DNA from: Macrolepiota albuminosa
Lineage: Eukaryota; Basidiomycota; Agaricomycetes; Agaricales; Agaricaceae
NCBI GenBank assembly: GCA_027475525.1
Contig: JAMWFC010000059.1
Coordinates: 496,001-560,000 of the forward strand
Direction of reading: 5' to 3'
DNA: 64,000 nt
The notes below the pieces were generated by a model. The model was not told the origin of the DNA. It was given only the letters and a program-made list of their open reading frames with translations, and made no database searches. The translations under genes and the position numbers were made by a program. Shown piece after piece: positions 25,216 through 36,677 of this stretch. How positions within the stretch are numbered: the first letter of the stretch is position 1; each line of letters opens with the position of its first letter.

Positions 25216-25226
25216 GGTTATGGGAG
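25216..25226 (+). promoter_or_regulatory. Copia-1 primer-binding site
   Basis: GGTTATGGGAG directly follows the LTR. Copia-2 and Copia-3 have GGTTATGGGC at the same place. This is complementary to the anticodon arm of initiator methionine tRNA, the half-tRNA primer known for Drosophila copia and yeast Ty5. Confidence 0.8.
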
Positions 25227-25392
25227 TTTGCTGCTCTTCACGCTTGGACTGAATCGACGAGACTCTGCATTTGTTGCAAATAACATATCACTGTTCGGAT
25301 TTCTCGGACATCATTTTTGACCCGCACGGGATTCATGCGGACTACCTACTGTTTTTCTCTGCGCAGTGTTACCAACGCGCCCTAGACTCACC

Positions 25393-28300
25393 ATGTCGAA
25401 ATCTGACAAGGAATCCAAATCTTCCTCCCTCCCTGATCCCTCAACCGCTATGTTTACGCCGGAACAGATCGCCGATATGCGCAAAGTGGATAACTCTGCA
25501 AACCCACTGGTTATACCTGTCGGGAAGGTAACGGCGAGCTGGACTGGACACATATTGGACAGGGATGACGGTAAATGGTCAGACTGGTCCTACAATATGG
25601 ATCTCGAACTCTCTATGGTACAACTCTGGGAGTATGTATTCGATGCACCTGCTGCACCAAACCCCACGTACGAACCGAGAGCCAGCCGGGCTTGGATGAG
25701 CAATAATCGACTTGCTTGTTCTTTTATCAAGCGCGCGTTGTCCCCCTCCGAGCAGAAGTTATGCACGGATCAGTGGGACCCGGTAGCCTTGTGGGCGTAC
25801 TTGAAAGCTAGGCACGGCGGGGCTGTGCCAGTCCAGCAGGAGCGCCTCCTGCAAGAGGCATTGACGACGAAGTGTTCTCCTGCCGAATTCCTTACCAAGA
25901 CAGCAGACGGTATCATCGAGAAGATTGACTGCGCCTTTGATGCTGGTGACGTTACAAAAGAGTTACTTCTGTTAATCGTGATCCTATCTGCATTATCCAA
26001 TCGCTCGTACGCCCACATACGATCTATAATCTCCAGAGACCTCACGAATGCGAGTGACGTAACGAAATATGGACCTACTGAGATTCGGAGGTTCCTGGAG
26101 GGAGAGCAAACACTTATCGACGCAGATAAACCGAACTCGACAGAGGTGGTGTTGGCCACCACGCCTGCATCGAAAAGTTCCAAGTACTCAAGGCTGATCT
26201 GCGAGGGCTGCAAATCGAAGGGTCGGCCAAATTTCATAGGACACACTTTGCCATGGTGTATCCTTGAGGGGGGTGGCATGGCCGGGAAGACCGTTGAGGA
26301 GTCCAGGACAGCACGCATAGCGCACTTCAAGGCAAAGGACAGGGATCGGAAGAAATCTAGCTCGAAAGTTACCATCACACCTTCAGGCGGTTCTGCTTTC
26401 ACTTTGGAGGGCGACCCAGACCTCATTGCTGCATATATGACAGCACGCGAAAGTAAGACTCTTCCCCCGGCAAAGACAGAATTTGCAGGCCTTACCTCAG
26501 ACGTACTCCCAACGGCGACAATCGAGGAGGTTGAGGAGCTAGAGTTCAATGCCTTAGTTGTGCTTGAGGAGGAGCCGCAAGCCGGAATAAACTGGAATAA
26601 CTACAACAAGCATGACCTAGACAGCGAAACAGTTCTAGCTTCAGTATCCCTCGAGACTTTACCTTTCTACCTCGACTCCGGGGCAACTGTACACATCACC
26701 CCAGATCCCTCCGACTTTACATCTCTGACAAAGATTCCTGAGCGCCCAATCCATGGAGTAGGAGGATCGACCATTGCCGCTACAGCTATTGGAAGAATCT
26801 GCCTCCAAACTCAGGATGGATCCATGCTAGAATTGGATGATGCCCTCCTAGTGCCGAAATCCACAGTGCGACTCCTTTCTATAAGCAAACTCGCAAGACA
26901 CGCCAACATCGAGACAATATTCAATAAGACAGGGGCACAGTGAATGCAAACCTCAACCAAACACGTCGTTGCAACAGGAACCCTACTCCCTAACAAAAAC
27001 CTTTACGCCATCAACCTCCACTCTGACCAATCTCTCACCGTCCACGCCTCTGCTAACATCCAAACCTGGCATAAAAGGTTAGGCCACGCAAATTATCAGT
27101 CAATCATGCAGATGGCATGAACTGGCATGGTCGAAGGTATGCCCCGAAACTTTCCCTCAAAGCCACCAAAGTGTGACCATTGTATCCTTGGTAAACAGGC
27201 AAGGATGCCCATACCAAAGGAAAGGGAAGAGGGGGATGGGCATAGGGCAACCAGGAGACTGGGGAAGATATGGGTAGATCTGACTGGAAAAGCCGCAGTA
27301 GCCTCACGTACTGGAAACTACTATATCATGAATATAGTCGATGATTACACCAATAAGCCCTGGTCGATTCCGCTGAAAAACAAAGACGATGGTTTTGGAG
27401 AGTTACAGGCATGGATCTTAGCACGTGAAACTGAAACTGGCGAGAAGCTTGCAGTCTTGCGAACGGGTCGGGACAGTGAGTTCAATGGCGAAGAACATAA
27501 GCTATGGTACAGGTCAAAAGGCATCATACTGGAAGTTGGCGCTCCCTATACTTCCGCACACATTGGCCATGTCGAACGAATGCACCGTACACTAATGGGT
27601 AAAGCCAGATCGATGCGGATCGCTGCGAACTGTCCGGTCTCTCTATGGGATGAATTTTATCTGACAGCGGCTCACTTACATGGAAAAACGAAGACATCCG
27701 CTGTCAAAAACATCACCCCAGATGAGCTGTGGTATGGAAAGAGGCCGGATTACTCTTATATTCGGGAAATTGGGTGCCGGGTGTTTGTGTTGATCCTCCA
27801 CAAACACAACCCAAAAATCTATGTCCGCTCAATTGAATGCGTATTGGTGGGGTACGAACCTAATTCTAAAGCATATAGGTGTTACGACAGGTCAACAAAA
27901 AGGATATACAGCTCTTACCATGTCAAATTCATTGAAAGTCACGATGAGACACCAGCCCCACCACAACGTACATCATTGGGAGATCCACAAATCAATATGC
28001 CAACCATCGACTCAATAGAGACTGTCTCCACAGTAGATGATGACGATGAACGTGTACGCATACCAGGCTCAATGAACAATAACGAGGGCATGGACCTAGA
28101 AGCTGAGCAAAACCACATACCTTATGTCGACAACCCTATTCCACCACAACCCATACCACAAATAGTCCCCAAACCACAACAACCACGCCGATCAGGTCGT
28201 ACGCACACACCCACTGAGAAGGCAGCGCAAAACAACAGACCTGAGACCCGTCTAGAAAAGGCTGTTAGGGAGTCTAAGGAGGCTGCAGATAGAGTCAAGG

Positions 28301-30033
28301 AAACACGTGCAGACAGACGAAGAACACTGAAGAAACTTCAACAGGCTATACCAGAAGGCAACGACCCCGATGTTGATCTTGACGAGATAGATCAAATAAT
28401 GACGGCGCTTAACGCAATCGGGGACCTACATGAATCGGACCCAGGGGTTGATCCCGATGCCCCAAAAACCCTGGATGAAGCACGACGGTCTGCTGATTGG
28501 TCAAGGTGGGAGAGGTCATATCGAGATGAGCTGGACTCACTGGAGAAGATGGGAGTATGGGAACTCGTGCCACGCGAGAAGGTCCCTCCTGGGAAGAAGA
28601 TTTTTAAGGGTCGGCCCGTGTTCTCCATCAAACGCGATGAATGGGGTGAGATAACACGACTAAAGACACGTCACGTCCTACAGGGATTCTCAATGATCCA
28701 AGGGAGAGATTATGAGAAAACAACCTCACCAACAGCATGCGCAGAGTCATGGAGAATATTGCTTCATCTCGCAGCGAAGCAAGATTGGGACGCGGCTCAA
28801 GTCGACATCAAGACAGCATTTCTGAATGGTATTTTACCGGAGGAGGAGAGGATATATATGGAGCAACCTAGAGGTTTCGAAGAACAAGGCAAGGAAGGAT
28901 GGGTATGTCGGTTGAGGAAGGCGATCTATGGGATGAAACAGGCCGGCTGAATCTGGAACAAGACATTGGACGATGTGATGAGGAAGTTAGGATTCACCCG
29001 ACTGAAATGCAAGGCGTGCGTTTATTATCGAAAAACTGACAAAGATACTGTGATAGCGGCGATACACGTTGATGATTTTTTGTTAATCGCAAGCTCAAAA
29101 GCAGCGAACAACGCATTCAAAGATCAACTCAGGCAAAACTGGACAATATCAGATCTGGGTATGCCCAAACACATAGTAGGCATCGGTGTTGAATGGGACC
29201 GCCCCCATAAGCAAGTATACCTTTCCCAGACAACTCTGATAGACCGAATGACAGTACAGTTTGGCCAATCCGATGCATCTCCAGTTGCCGTCCCCATGGA
29301 ACCTGGTCTCAAGTTGAGGCGAGTCGACAGATCGACACTTTTGCAGGAGGAACTTGAGAAAATCAGCCGGATCCCTTACCGTCAACTGGTCGGTGGCCTC
29401 CTATGGCTTGCAATCTCGACAAGGCCCAACATCCAGTATTCCGTACAACAGTTATCGCAATTTTACGAATCCTACTCATATACACATTGGAATGCAGCAA
29501 TTCAGGTCTTACGCTACCTAAAGGGAACACGCAACTTGTGACTATGCCTGGGCAGAGAAGCAGGTGTCAATCTTGTAGGCTTCACTGACTCCGATTGGGC
29601 GAATTGCCTAGATACACAACGAAGTGTAGGAGGCTACGCATGGTCTTTAGGCTCTGGGCTAATATCCTGGTCCACAAGAAAACAGAAGACGGTCGCAGCA
29701 TCATCATGCGAAGTGGAGTACATGGCGGCATTTGAGGCAGCACAGGAATGCATATGGCTGCGCATGCTGATGGAAGCTCTAGGACACCCGTCAAACAGTG
29801 CGACCACCTTACTGTGCGATAATAACTCAGCGATCAACTTATCCGAAGACCCTCTATTACACGCGCGGGTGAAACACGTCGACATCAAATATCATTTCCT
29901 CTGTGAACGCGTCACATCCAAAGAAATTAGTCTACGCTACATCAACACCAAAGACAACGTCGCCAATGTCTTCACAAAAGCACTGCCAACACCGAGATTT
30001 GTTCGCCTACGGGAGATAATGGGCCTGAGATGA
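25393..30033 (+). pseudogene. Copia-1 Gag-Pol polyprotein with four in-frame stops
   Basis: One frame from the ATG at 25393 to 30033, broken by TGA at 26941, 27118, 28948 and 29539. By comparison with Copia-2, those at 27118 (MA*TG against MARAG) and 28948 (AG*IWNK against AGRIWNK) replace CGA arginine codons, a C-to-T change; the one at 29539 replaces GGA. Landmarks: a divergent Gag zinc knuckle (CEGCKSKGR...HTLPWC), protease LDSGATVHIT, integrase LGHANYQS and CDHCILGKQ, D and E in RTGRDSEFNG and HVERMHRTL, RT IHVDDFLLIA and RNase H FTDSDWANC. Gag and protease precede the first stop and could still be made. Confidence 0.9.
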
Positions 30034-30079
30034 AGCGGGACTCTGTGCGAGGAGGAGCAGCACTTACGGTGAGGAGGAG

Positions 30080-30422
30080 TGTTGAGATCTGTGGCCAGAA
30101 CACCGTAAGCGCATGATCAAAGAGACGACAATCACCCCTTTTATATTATCACACTTATCACACTCACGCAGACAAAGCAGATACACAGATATATATATTC
30201 GATACCTTACTGACGGCACCCTCAGTCGTTATAACACAGACTGAGGGTGAGCAGAAGTTACCTATGGATTACGTACAAACAGACTGACTGTACCATAGAT
30301 TGAGATACTTACGGTATCTGTGTTCATCTAGGTACAGAATACAGTCGTTATAACACAGACTGAGGATTGAGATACTTACGGTATCTGTGTTCATCTAGGT
30401 CCCACAGGTTCAGTTTCCAACA
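30080..30422 (+). repeat. Copia-1 3' LTR
   Basis: Same length as the 5' LTR and nearly identical, preceded by the purine tract GAGGAGGAG at 30071-30079. The differences I saw are in the TATA flank and in GAAGTTAC(C/T)TATGG. Confidence 0.95.
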
Positions 30423-30660
30423 CAGGCGACCACACGTATGCGGCCAAAGCATTCAAGAATGGCCTGTGCACGATGACCTGTAACGGTACAAACAACACAC
30501 TTGCCCTGTCTTGCGCCAACGTGGGTATTGATGTCCAGGGCACGACGGATGTTGCGCATGATGTGGCTGATATTCGTTCTCACTGAACTAGGTCTCTCAA
30601 CTGTTGTCCATACCATCTGATCGCATGTCATTGAAGTCCCAATGATGCATATTAGCCTCC

Positions 30661-31250
30661 ATGGCATCCTTGTCTTGGTGAATGTTTTCGACAAGTGCAA
30701 CGCCGACCCATTACCAAGTGACGACTCCCTAGTAAATACCCTCAGTGACTCTCGGATCGAGTTTATAGCTGTTTCCAGGATTTTTCGCAGTTAAAAAAAG
30801 GAATTAGATATCTTTTTTGACCTTGATGGTTAAATCAGCCGACCTGGTATGGAAACTTATATGAAAGGGGTAATACAACATGACAACAACCACTTCTCCA
30901 GATGTGAAGTGCTCTACTGGCTGTAGTGAACGACAGGCTAGCACTGGACCAAAGGCATGTCGGATCCTAAGCATGGATTAAAAGCTACCCCTAAGAAACT
31001 AGTTTTAGGGACCTGGTCAGAGTGCTGCAAGATGAGAGCAACATTCTGGATAATCCGATTGAAGAATCAGAGATATAAGTATACTTCGAATGGTGTAATG
31101 CGCTACCTGACCATTTTGCAAGCAGATTTATAGATTGAAGTGGTAAGATAAAGTATGGTACCATCGAGAACATCAACACTAGATGGCATGTGAAGCCTAC
31201 CCACTTGCAGATCACGTTGTACAGCCTCACTATCGATAAACGGATGAAGT
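30661..31250. other. DNA between the ATPase relic and Copia-2
   Basis: About 590 bp with no supported gene and no further recognisable ATPase homology. Confidence 0.55.
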
Positions 31251-31490
31251 TGTTAGAAGGTCAAACCTATACGACACGGTTGTAGTAAGTCCTCAGTCTC
31301 TGGATACTTGACTGAGGGTTCCTATGTCGTAGCATACTGTATAAATATATGTTTTGTCCATTGTCTCGAAGACAAAGGGGCCAAGCCAAAGAGGTCAAGC
31401 CTAAGCGTGGTCCTGGGTCCTTTGTACTCCGTCGGCCTTTGTGTTTCCGTGGCCCATGCTCACGGTGTTGTTCCGAATCGGATCTTATCA
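31251..31490 (-). repeat. Copia-2 3' LTR
   Basis: Plus-strand TGTTAGAAGG...CTTATCA. The stem CCTCAGTC (31291-31298) / GACTGAGG (31310-31317) has an 11-nt loop and lies 33 nt from the TATA-like ATAAATATAT at 31341-31350, on the downstream side in element orientation. Confidence 0.95.
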
Positions 31491-31532
31491 CTCCTCCTCA
31501 CCGTGAGCATCGGTCGTCGTCATCGTCATCGT

Positions 31533-34500
31533 TCATACTCCTCCTCGCGCGGAATCCTTTATCCCAAGGATTGCTCGTAGCTTCGAGAATTGAGGGGCGT
31601 GTAGCGCTTTGGTGAATATGTCGGCGACGTTATCTTTAGTGTTGATGTATTGAATAGTGATCTCTTTTGATGCGACGCGTTCACGTAAGAAGTGGTACTT
31701 GATGTCGACGTGTTTGACACGTTGATGTAGCATCGGATCTTCAGATAAGTTTATGGCTGAATTATTATCGCATAATAGGGTTGTCGGTCCTGTCGGAATG
31801 TATCCAATTGCTGTCATCAGAGCCCGTAGCCAGATGCATTCCTGGGTGGCTTCGAAGGCAGCCATATATTCTGCCTCACAGGAAGATGCTGCAACCGTCC
31901 GTTGTTTTCGTGTGGACCATGAGATAACTCCTGACCCTAGAGTCCACGCATACCCTCCGACACTCCTCCTAGTGTCCAGGCAATTTGCCCAATCTGAGTC
32001 AGTGAAGCCCAATAATGTTATTGGCTGCTTCCCTCCAAGAGACAATCCTAACGTGCGCGTGCCTTTGAGGTAACGAAGAGTCCTGATGGCGGCATTCCAG
32101 TGGGTCTGAGTATAACAGTCTAGGTATTGGGAAAGCTGTTGGACAGCATACTGGATGTCTGGCCGTGTAGAGACTGCAAGCCATAACAGGCCTCCCACTA
32201 GGCGACGGTAAGGAATTCGTGTGATCTTTTCTCGTTCATCCGGGGAAAGCGTGGTTAAGTCCACACGGCGCAGTTTAGTCCCAGGATCCATGGGTGTTGA
32301 CAGTGGTGTCGCGTCTGACTGTCCAAATTGCTGGACCAGTCTGTCAATCAGCATCGTCTGTGATAGGTGTACCTGGTGTGCGTCACGGTCCCAGTTGACG
32401 GCAATCCCCAAGATGTGCTTCGGTGTTCCCAGATCTGCTATTGTCCATGCTTCTGCCATCTCCTTCTTGAATTCCTCGTTAGCGGCTCTTGTGCTGGCAA
32501 TGGCAAGGAAGTCGTCCACATGGACCCCTACAATCACCGCACCAACTTTAGTTTTTCTATAGTATACGCACGCTTCACAGTCCAGCCTGGTGAATCCCCA
32601 CTTCTTCATATGCCCGTCTAAGGTCTTGTTCCAGATCCTGCCAGCCTGTTTCATGCCGTATAACCCTTTTATCAGCTGACATACCCAGTTCTCCTTCCCT
32701 GGTTCCTCGAATCCTTTTGGTTGTTCCATGTACACCGTCTCCTCCTCAGGTAGAACACCATTTAAAAAGGCTGTCTTTACGTCAATTTGATTTGCGTCCC
32801 AGCCTAATGATGCGGCCAGGTGTAACAAAATTCTCCAAGATTCCGCGCGCGCTGTAGGTGAGGTAGTTCGTGTATAGTCTCTACCATACACTTGGTTGAA
32901 ACCTTGCACTACATGTCGCGTCTTGAACCTAGTAATTTTGCCACTTTCGTCGCGCTTAATTGCGAAGACGGGACGTCCTTTGAGCACTCGGTGTCCCCGG
33001 GGAACTTCTTCACGCGGTATGAGTTTCCATACCCCCATCTCCTTTAGTGATGTTAGTTCTTCGCGGTATGACTGTTCCCACCTGGGTCCATCTGGTGAGT
33101 TCCTGGCTTCCTCCCAAGTTCTTGGAGTTTCAAAATCAGATTCCGGGTCCAGGTACTGTTGGTCCTCGATCGTGTTCAGCACTGACAGGATGCGATCGAG
33201 ATTGTGGGGCTGGTCCTCAATTGCGTCACCATTCTCAGCATCTCTCCGGTGCTCGGCCCTAGTTGCCTTCACACGTCCAGCTGCTTCCTTCGACTCTCGG
33301 ACAGCCCTCTCTGTACGTGTCTCTGCTCGGTCATCACCACTTACTTTGGCAGTTGGGATTACTGTCCGGGTTGACCTTCGGATTTGGGGTACTGGGGCAT
33401 GATCGTCAATCGTTGGATTGTCTGGTTGCTGGGCCGCTGGCATGATTTGGTTAAGGACTCCAGGCATGTTTGGGTAACTATCCTCGTTGTCGTCGATGTG
33501 TTCAGCAGGGCTCTTTGAGGCGTTCATCGCTATGGAGTTCATGGTCTGCATTTCAGGGGCGTGGCTGTTGGCATGTGGTTGTTGCATTGGGTTGGTCATG
33601 GGAGTTGATGCAGTTGGTTCATCGTTGTGACTTTCTATGAAACGGACATGGTAAGAGCTGTACACTTTCTTTGTTGAACGATCGTAACAACGGTAGGCTT
33701 TCGAGTTGGAATCATAGCCGATGAGCACACATTCAATAGATCGCTCGAATACCTTGGGATTATGTTTATTTAGGATTAACACAAAGGCTCGACATCCGAT
33801 TTCTCGAATATATGAGTAATTCGGCTTCTTCTGATACCACAGCTCATCAGGGGTTGCGTCTCGTACTGCTGAAGTCTTTGTTTTCCCGTGGAGGTGGGCA
33901 GCTGTCAAATAGAATTCGTCCCACAGAAAGGGAGGACAATTAGCCGCTAGTCGCATTGCCCGCGCCTTCCCCATCAGGGTTCGATGCATGCGCTCAACTC
34001 TCCCCATATGGGCTGACGTATATGGGGCACCAACTTCTAGTATGATCCCTTGCCTTCTGTACCACTCTTTGTGTTCGTCCCCATTGAACTCCCCATCTCG
34101 ACCAGTTCGCAAGATTTTCAGGCGTTCCCCAGTCTCATTCTCTCGTGCGAGGACCCAAGCTTTGAGTGCGCAAAATCCTTCGTCTTTCGTTTTCAATGGT
34201 ATTGACCAAGGTTTATTTGTATAGTCATCGACAACATTCATGATATAGTTGTTACCAGTCCTGGAAGTAACTGCCGTTGGTCCCGACAGGTCTACCCACA
34301 CCTTTTCCAACCTCTTTGTCGCTCTATGCCCTATCCCTTCCTCCCTCTCCCTCGGTACCGAAGTCTTGGACTGCTTTCCAAGAATACAATGGTTACACTT
34401 GGGGGGTTTGGAAGGAAAGGATGAGGGCATACCTTTGATCATGCCCGCACGCGCCATCTGCATGATGGATTGATAATTCGCGTGTCCAAGTCTTAGATGC

Positions 34501-36152
34501 CAGGATTTTATGTTGGGAGCGGCGTGGACAGCCAATGCCTGAGGATTGAGGAGATCTAGTGCGTATAGACCTCGTTTCGGTATAAGCGTGCCTGTGGCTA
34601 TGGTTTTGCCATCGGTCTTCTTGCTCAGAATGGCTTTAGTGTCGTCGAATGTGGTTTCGATTCCGACTTGTTGGGCTAGCTTACTCACGGACAGGAGGCG
34701 CACCGTCGATTTCGGTACATGGAGAACATTTTCCAATTCTATGTGCGTGTGTTCGTCGATGTGAAGTCGAATTGTTCCCACTCCTGTGGCCACAATACAG
34801 GAGCCACCCACTCCTCGAATAGGCTTATCATGAATGGGATCAAGGGTGACAAAGTCAGAGGCGTCTGGGGAAATATGAACGGTAGCGCCCGAGTCTAGGA
34901 AAAATGGGTCTGAGTGAGTCTCGCAGGAAAGGATAAGTTCAGGGCATTGATTGTGGTTGCCCTCAACATCGGTCTTCTCCTCCTCAAGCACAATCCATGC
35001 GTCGATCTCGAGGTCTTCGGCAGTCACTAGTGTGTCGGCAGAGGGGATTTCGTCCGATGTTAGTCCAGCAAATTCCTGTTTTGCTGGAGGGCTAGTTGTC
35101 GATCCTTTCGTGGCAAGGTAAGCTGCGATGGTTTCAGAGTCACCTTCCAGAGTAAAGGCATTTCCACCTGCTGGCGTGAACGTGATTTTTGAGATTTTCT
35201 TGCTCTTGTCCTTCCTTATGCTCTCGTAGTGTGCCAGACGTGCCCGTTTTGATTCCTCTGCAGTCTTTCCTGCCATGCCCCCTCCTTCAAGGATGCACCA
35301 GGGAGCGGTATGGCCAGTATATACGTGTACAGGGCGCTTCCGAGCCTTGCATGCTGAGCAGGTAAGGTTGCTACCTCGGTATGGTTTGACAATGAGCGCA
35401 GTCGGATCAGAGTCCTGAGGTGTCGCCGTCGTCCTGTCTGCCTCCATCAACGTCTGTTCTCCTTCCAGGAATTTTCTTATCTCGGCTGGTCCATACTTGA
35501 CCATACTCCCAGCCTGTCCTAAATCACGGGAGATGATTGATCGCAGGTGAGAAAAAGACTTGTCTGAGAGGGCGGATAAGACGGCGATGGATTTTAGCAG
35601 GTCCTTTGTCACGTCTCCGGCGTCAAACGCACGGTCGATTCTCTCGAAGATCATGTCGACTGTTTTGGTGAGTGGCTCAGACAAGGAGCACTTTGTGGTG
35701 AGGGCCTCCTGCAGGAGGCGAACTTGCTTGACAGGTGTGGCGCCACCATGGCGCTCCTTCAGGTATGACCAAAGGACAACGGGATCTTCTTCCTCGGCAC
35801 AGAGCTTTTGCTCAGAAGTGGATATCGCGCGTTTTAGGAATGAACACGCCAGTCGTCTATTCGAGGCCCACGCACGGCAGGCACGTGGTTCGTATGTTTC
35901 GTGAGGGTGAGGAGGTGGATCGAATATATAGTCCCAAAGTTGGACCATGGTGAGTTCCAGTTTCATTGTGTATGCCCAGTCTGTATATTTGCCGTCGTCC
36001 TTCTCCAGGATGTGGCCTGTCCAAGACGACGTTATCTTTCCGACAGGCATAACAGTAGGATTAGCACCGTTGTCCACCAGTTTCATTTCTGCTATCCGGG
36101 TCGCAGTCAATGGCACAGGGGGCGTCGCGGGATTTTCACTTGTCGGAGACAT
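31533..36152 (-). CDS. Copia-2 Gag-Pol polyprotein
   Basis: 1539 aa from the ATG of MSPTSENPATP at 36152; the frame is open further upstream, but this start follows the leader as in the sister elements. In order: Gag; a divergent zinc knuckle (CSACKARKR...HTAPWC); protease LDSGATVHIS near residue 420; integrase HHCC (LGHANYQSIMQ, CNHCILGKQ, about 551-590) and core residues in VWVDLSG, RTGRDGEFNG and GRVERMHRTL (about 620-720); RT with TSPTARAESWRI, QIDVKTAFLNG and the catalytic VHVDDFLAIA near 1212; RNase H with GFTDSDWANC and SCEAEYMA. It should be cleaved by its own protease into particle, integration and copying enzymes. No defect seen. Confidence 0.95.
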   Translation of the reverse strand: MSPTSENPATPPVPLTATRIAEMKLVDNGANPTVMPVGKITSSWTGHILEKDDGKYTDWAYTMKLELTMVQLWDYIFDPPPHPHETYEPRACRAWASNRRLACSFLKRAISTSEQKLCAEEEDPVVLWSYLKERHGGATPVKQVRLLQEALTTKCSLSEPLTKTVDMIFERIDRAFDAGDVTKDLLKSIAVLSALSDKSFSHLRSIISRDLGQAGSMVKYGPAEIRKFLEGEQTLMEADRTTATPQDSDPTALIVKPYRGSNLTCSACKARKRPVHVYTGHTAPWCILEGGGMAGKTAEESKRARLAHYESIRKDKSKKISKITFTPAGGNAFTLEGDSETIAAYLATKGSTTSPPAKQEFAGLTSDEIPSADTLVTAEDLEIDAWIVLEEEKTDVEGNHNQCPELILSCETHSDPFFLDSGATVHISPDASDFVTLDPIHDKPIRGVGGSCIVATGVGTIRLHIDEHTHIELENVLHVPKSTVRLLSVSKLAQQVGIETTFDDTKAILSKKTDGKTIATGTLIPKRGLYALDLLNPQALAVHAAPNIKSWHLRLGHANYQSIMQMARAGMIKGMPSSFPSKPPKCNHCILGKQSKTSVPREREEGIGHRATKRLEKVWVDLSGPTAVTSRTGNNYIMNVVDDYTNKPWSIPLKTKDEGFCALKAWVLARENETGERLKILRTGRDGEFNGDEHKEWYRRQGIILEVGAPYTSAHMGRVERMHRTLMGKARAMRLAANCPPFLWDEFYLTAAHLHGKTKTSAVRDATPDELWYQKKPNYSYIREIGCRAFVLILNKHNPKVFERSIECVLIGYDSNSKAYRCYDRSTKKVYSSYHVRFIESHNDEPTASTPMTNPMQQPHANSHAPEMQTMNSIAMNASKSPAEHIDDNEDSYPNMPGVLNQIMPAAQQPDNPTIDDHAPVPQIRRSTRTVIPTAKVSGDDRAETRTERAVRESKEAAGRVKATRAEHRRDAENGDAIEDQPHNLDRILSVLNTIEDQQYLDPESDFETPRTWEEARNSPDGPRWEQSYREELTSLKEMGVWKLIPREEVPRGHRVLKGRPVFAIKRDESGKITRFKTRHVVQGFNQVYGRDYTRTTSPTARAESWRILLHLAASLGWDANQIDVKTAFLNGVLPEEETVYMEQPKGFEEPGKENWVCQLIKGLYGMKQAGRIWNKTLDGHMKKWGFTRLDCEACVYYRKTKVGAVIVGVHVDDFLAIASTRAANEEFKKEMAEAWTIADLGTPKHILGIAVNWDRDAHQVHLSQTMLIDRLVQQFGQSDATPLSTPMDPGTKLRRVDLTTLSPDEREKITRIPYRRLVGGLLWLAVSTRPDIQYAVQQLSQYLDCYTQTHWNAAIRTLRYLKGTRTLGLSLGGKQPITLLGFTDSDWANCLDTRRSVGGYAWTLGSGVISWSTRKQRTVAASSCEAEYMAAFEATQECIWLRALMTAIGYIPTGPTTLLCDNNSAINLSEDPMLHQRVKHVDIKYHFLRERVASKEITIQYINTKDNVADIFTKALHAPQFSKLRAILGIKDSARGGV

Positions 36153-36336
36153 TCCAGCAAGTTGCAAGACGAGAGCAAAGAGAACAATAGGTATCAGATA
36201 CGCGTTATCCGCGTCGATCAGGGGCAGAGACAATCGGATAGTCGATCCGGCAAAGACAAGGTGAGCGATCGTAGCTCGCAAAGATCAGGTAAAGGTTTGA
36301 GTTCTTCAGAAGTCAAAGCAACAATAGCCCATAACC

Positions 36337-36576
36337 TGTTAGAAGGTCAAACCTATACGACACGGTTGTAGTAAGTCCTCAGTCTCTGGATACTTGACTG
36401 AGGGTTCCTATGTCGTAGCATACTGTATAAATATATGTTTTGTCCATTGTCTCGAAGACAAAGGGGCCAAGCCAAAGAGGTCAAGCCTAAGCGTGGTCCT
36501 GGGTCCTTTGTACTCCGTCGGCCTTTGTGTTTCCGTGGCCCATGCTCACGGTGTTGTTCCGAATCGGATCTTATCA
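36337..36576 (-). repeat. Copia-2 5' LTR
   Basis: Identical by eye to 31251-31490; the same stem-loop is at 36377-36403. This copy would drive transcription leftward into the polyprotein. Confidence 0.95.
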
Positions 36577-36677
36577 GAAGTATCTTAGCTTCATAAGACA
36601 AGGTAGACCTCGGTAATGAGGTGCACCGCAAACGGTCCATTAATTCAAGTTCAGTTCAGTAAACGTTCAAACATGGA

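Larger units (their letters stand above)
24873..30422 (+). mobile_element. Copia-1 LTR retrotransposon, complete, coding region broken
   Basis: 343-bp LTRs at 24873-25215 and 30080-30422 differ at about three positions by eye. The target duplication CAGGC lies at 24868-24872 and 30423-30427. The order Gag, protease, integrase, RT, RNase H marks Ty1/Copia. The polyprotein is most like that of Copia-2. It lands inside an H+-ATPase pseudogene. Confidence 0.95.
24791..30660 (+). pseudogene. Plasma-membrane H+-ATPase (PMA1-like) relic split by Copia-1
   Basis: The two flanks of Copia-1 join into a P-type ATPase hinge. The left flank reads QLAKHEDTKQTIDDAIMLDV, a one-base insertion makes a TAA, and the next frame gives KMVTGD across the insertion site. 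The right flank (from 30428) gives HTYAAKAFKNGLCTMTC, then NGTNNTLALSCANVGIDVQG and TTDVAHDVADI, matching the family's TGDGxNDAPAL...ANVGIAVEGATDAARGAADI block; after another one-base shift VLTELGLSTVVHTI follows. About 35 residues between KNG and LC are deleted and the Mg-binding TGDGxND motif is lost. The protein normally pumps protons across the plasma membrane. This fragment is dead and was dead or dying before Copia-1 landed. Confidence 0.8.
31251..36576 (-). mobile_element. Copia-2 LTR retrotransposon, complete and apparently intact
   Basis: 240-bp LTRs (31251-31490 and 36337-36576) look identical base for base. Target duplication GAAGT at 31246-31250 and 36577-36581. One uninterrupted Gag-Pol ORF. 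In element orientation the 5' LTR is the right-hand one, followed by the primer site GGTTATGGGC (36336 down to 36327); a GGTGAGGAGGAG purine tract precedes the 3' LTR. The most likely autonomous, recently active element here. Confidence 0.96.
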
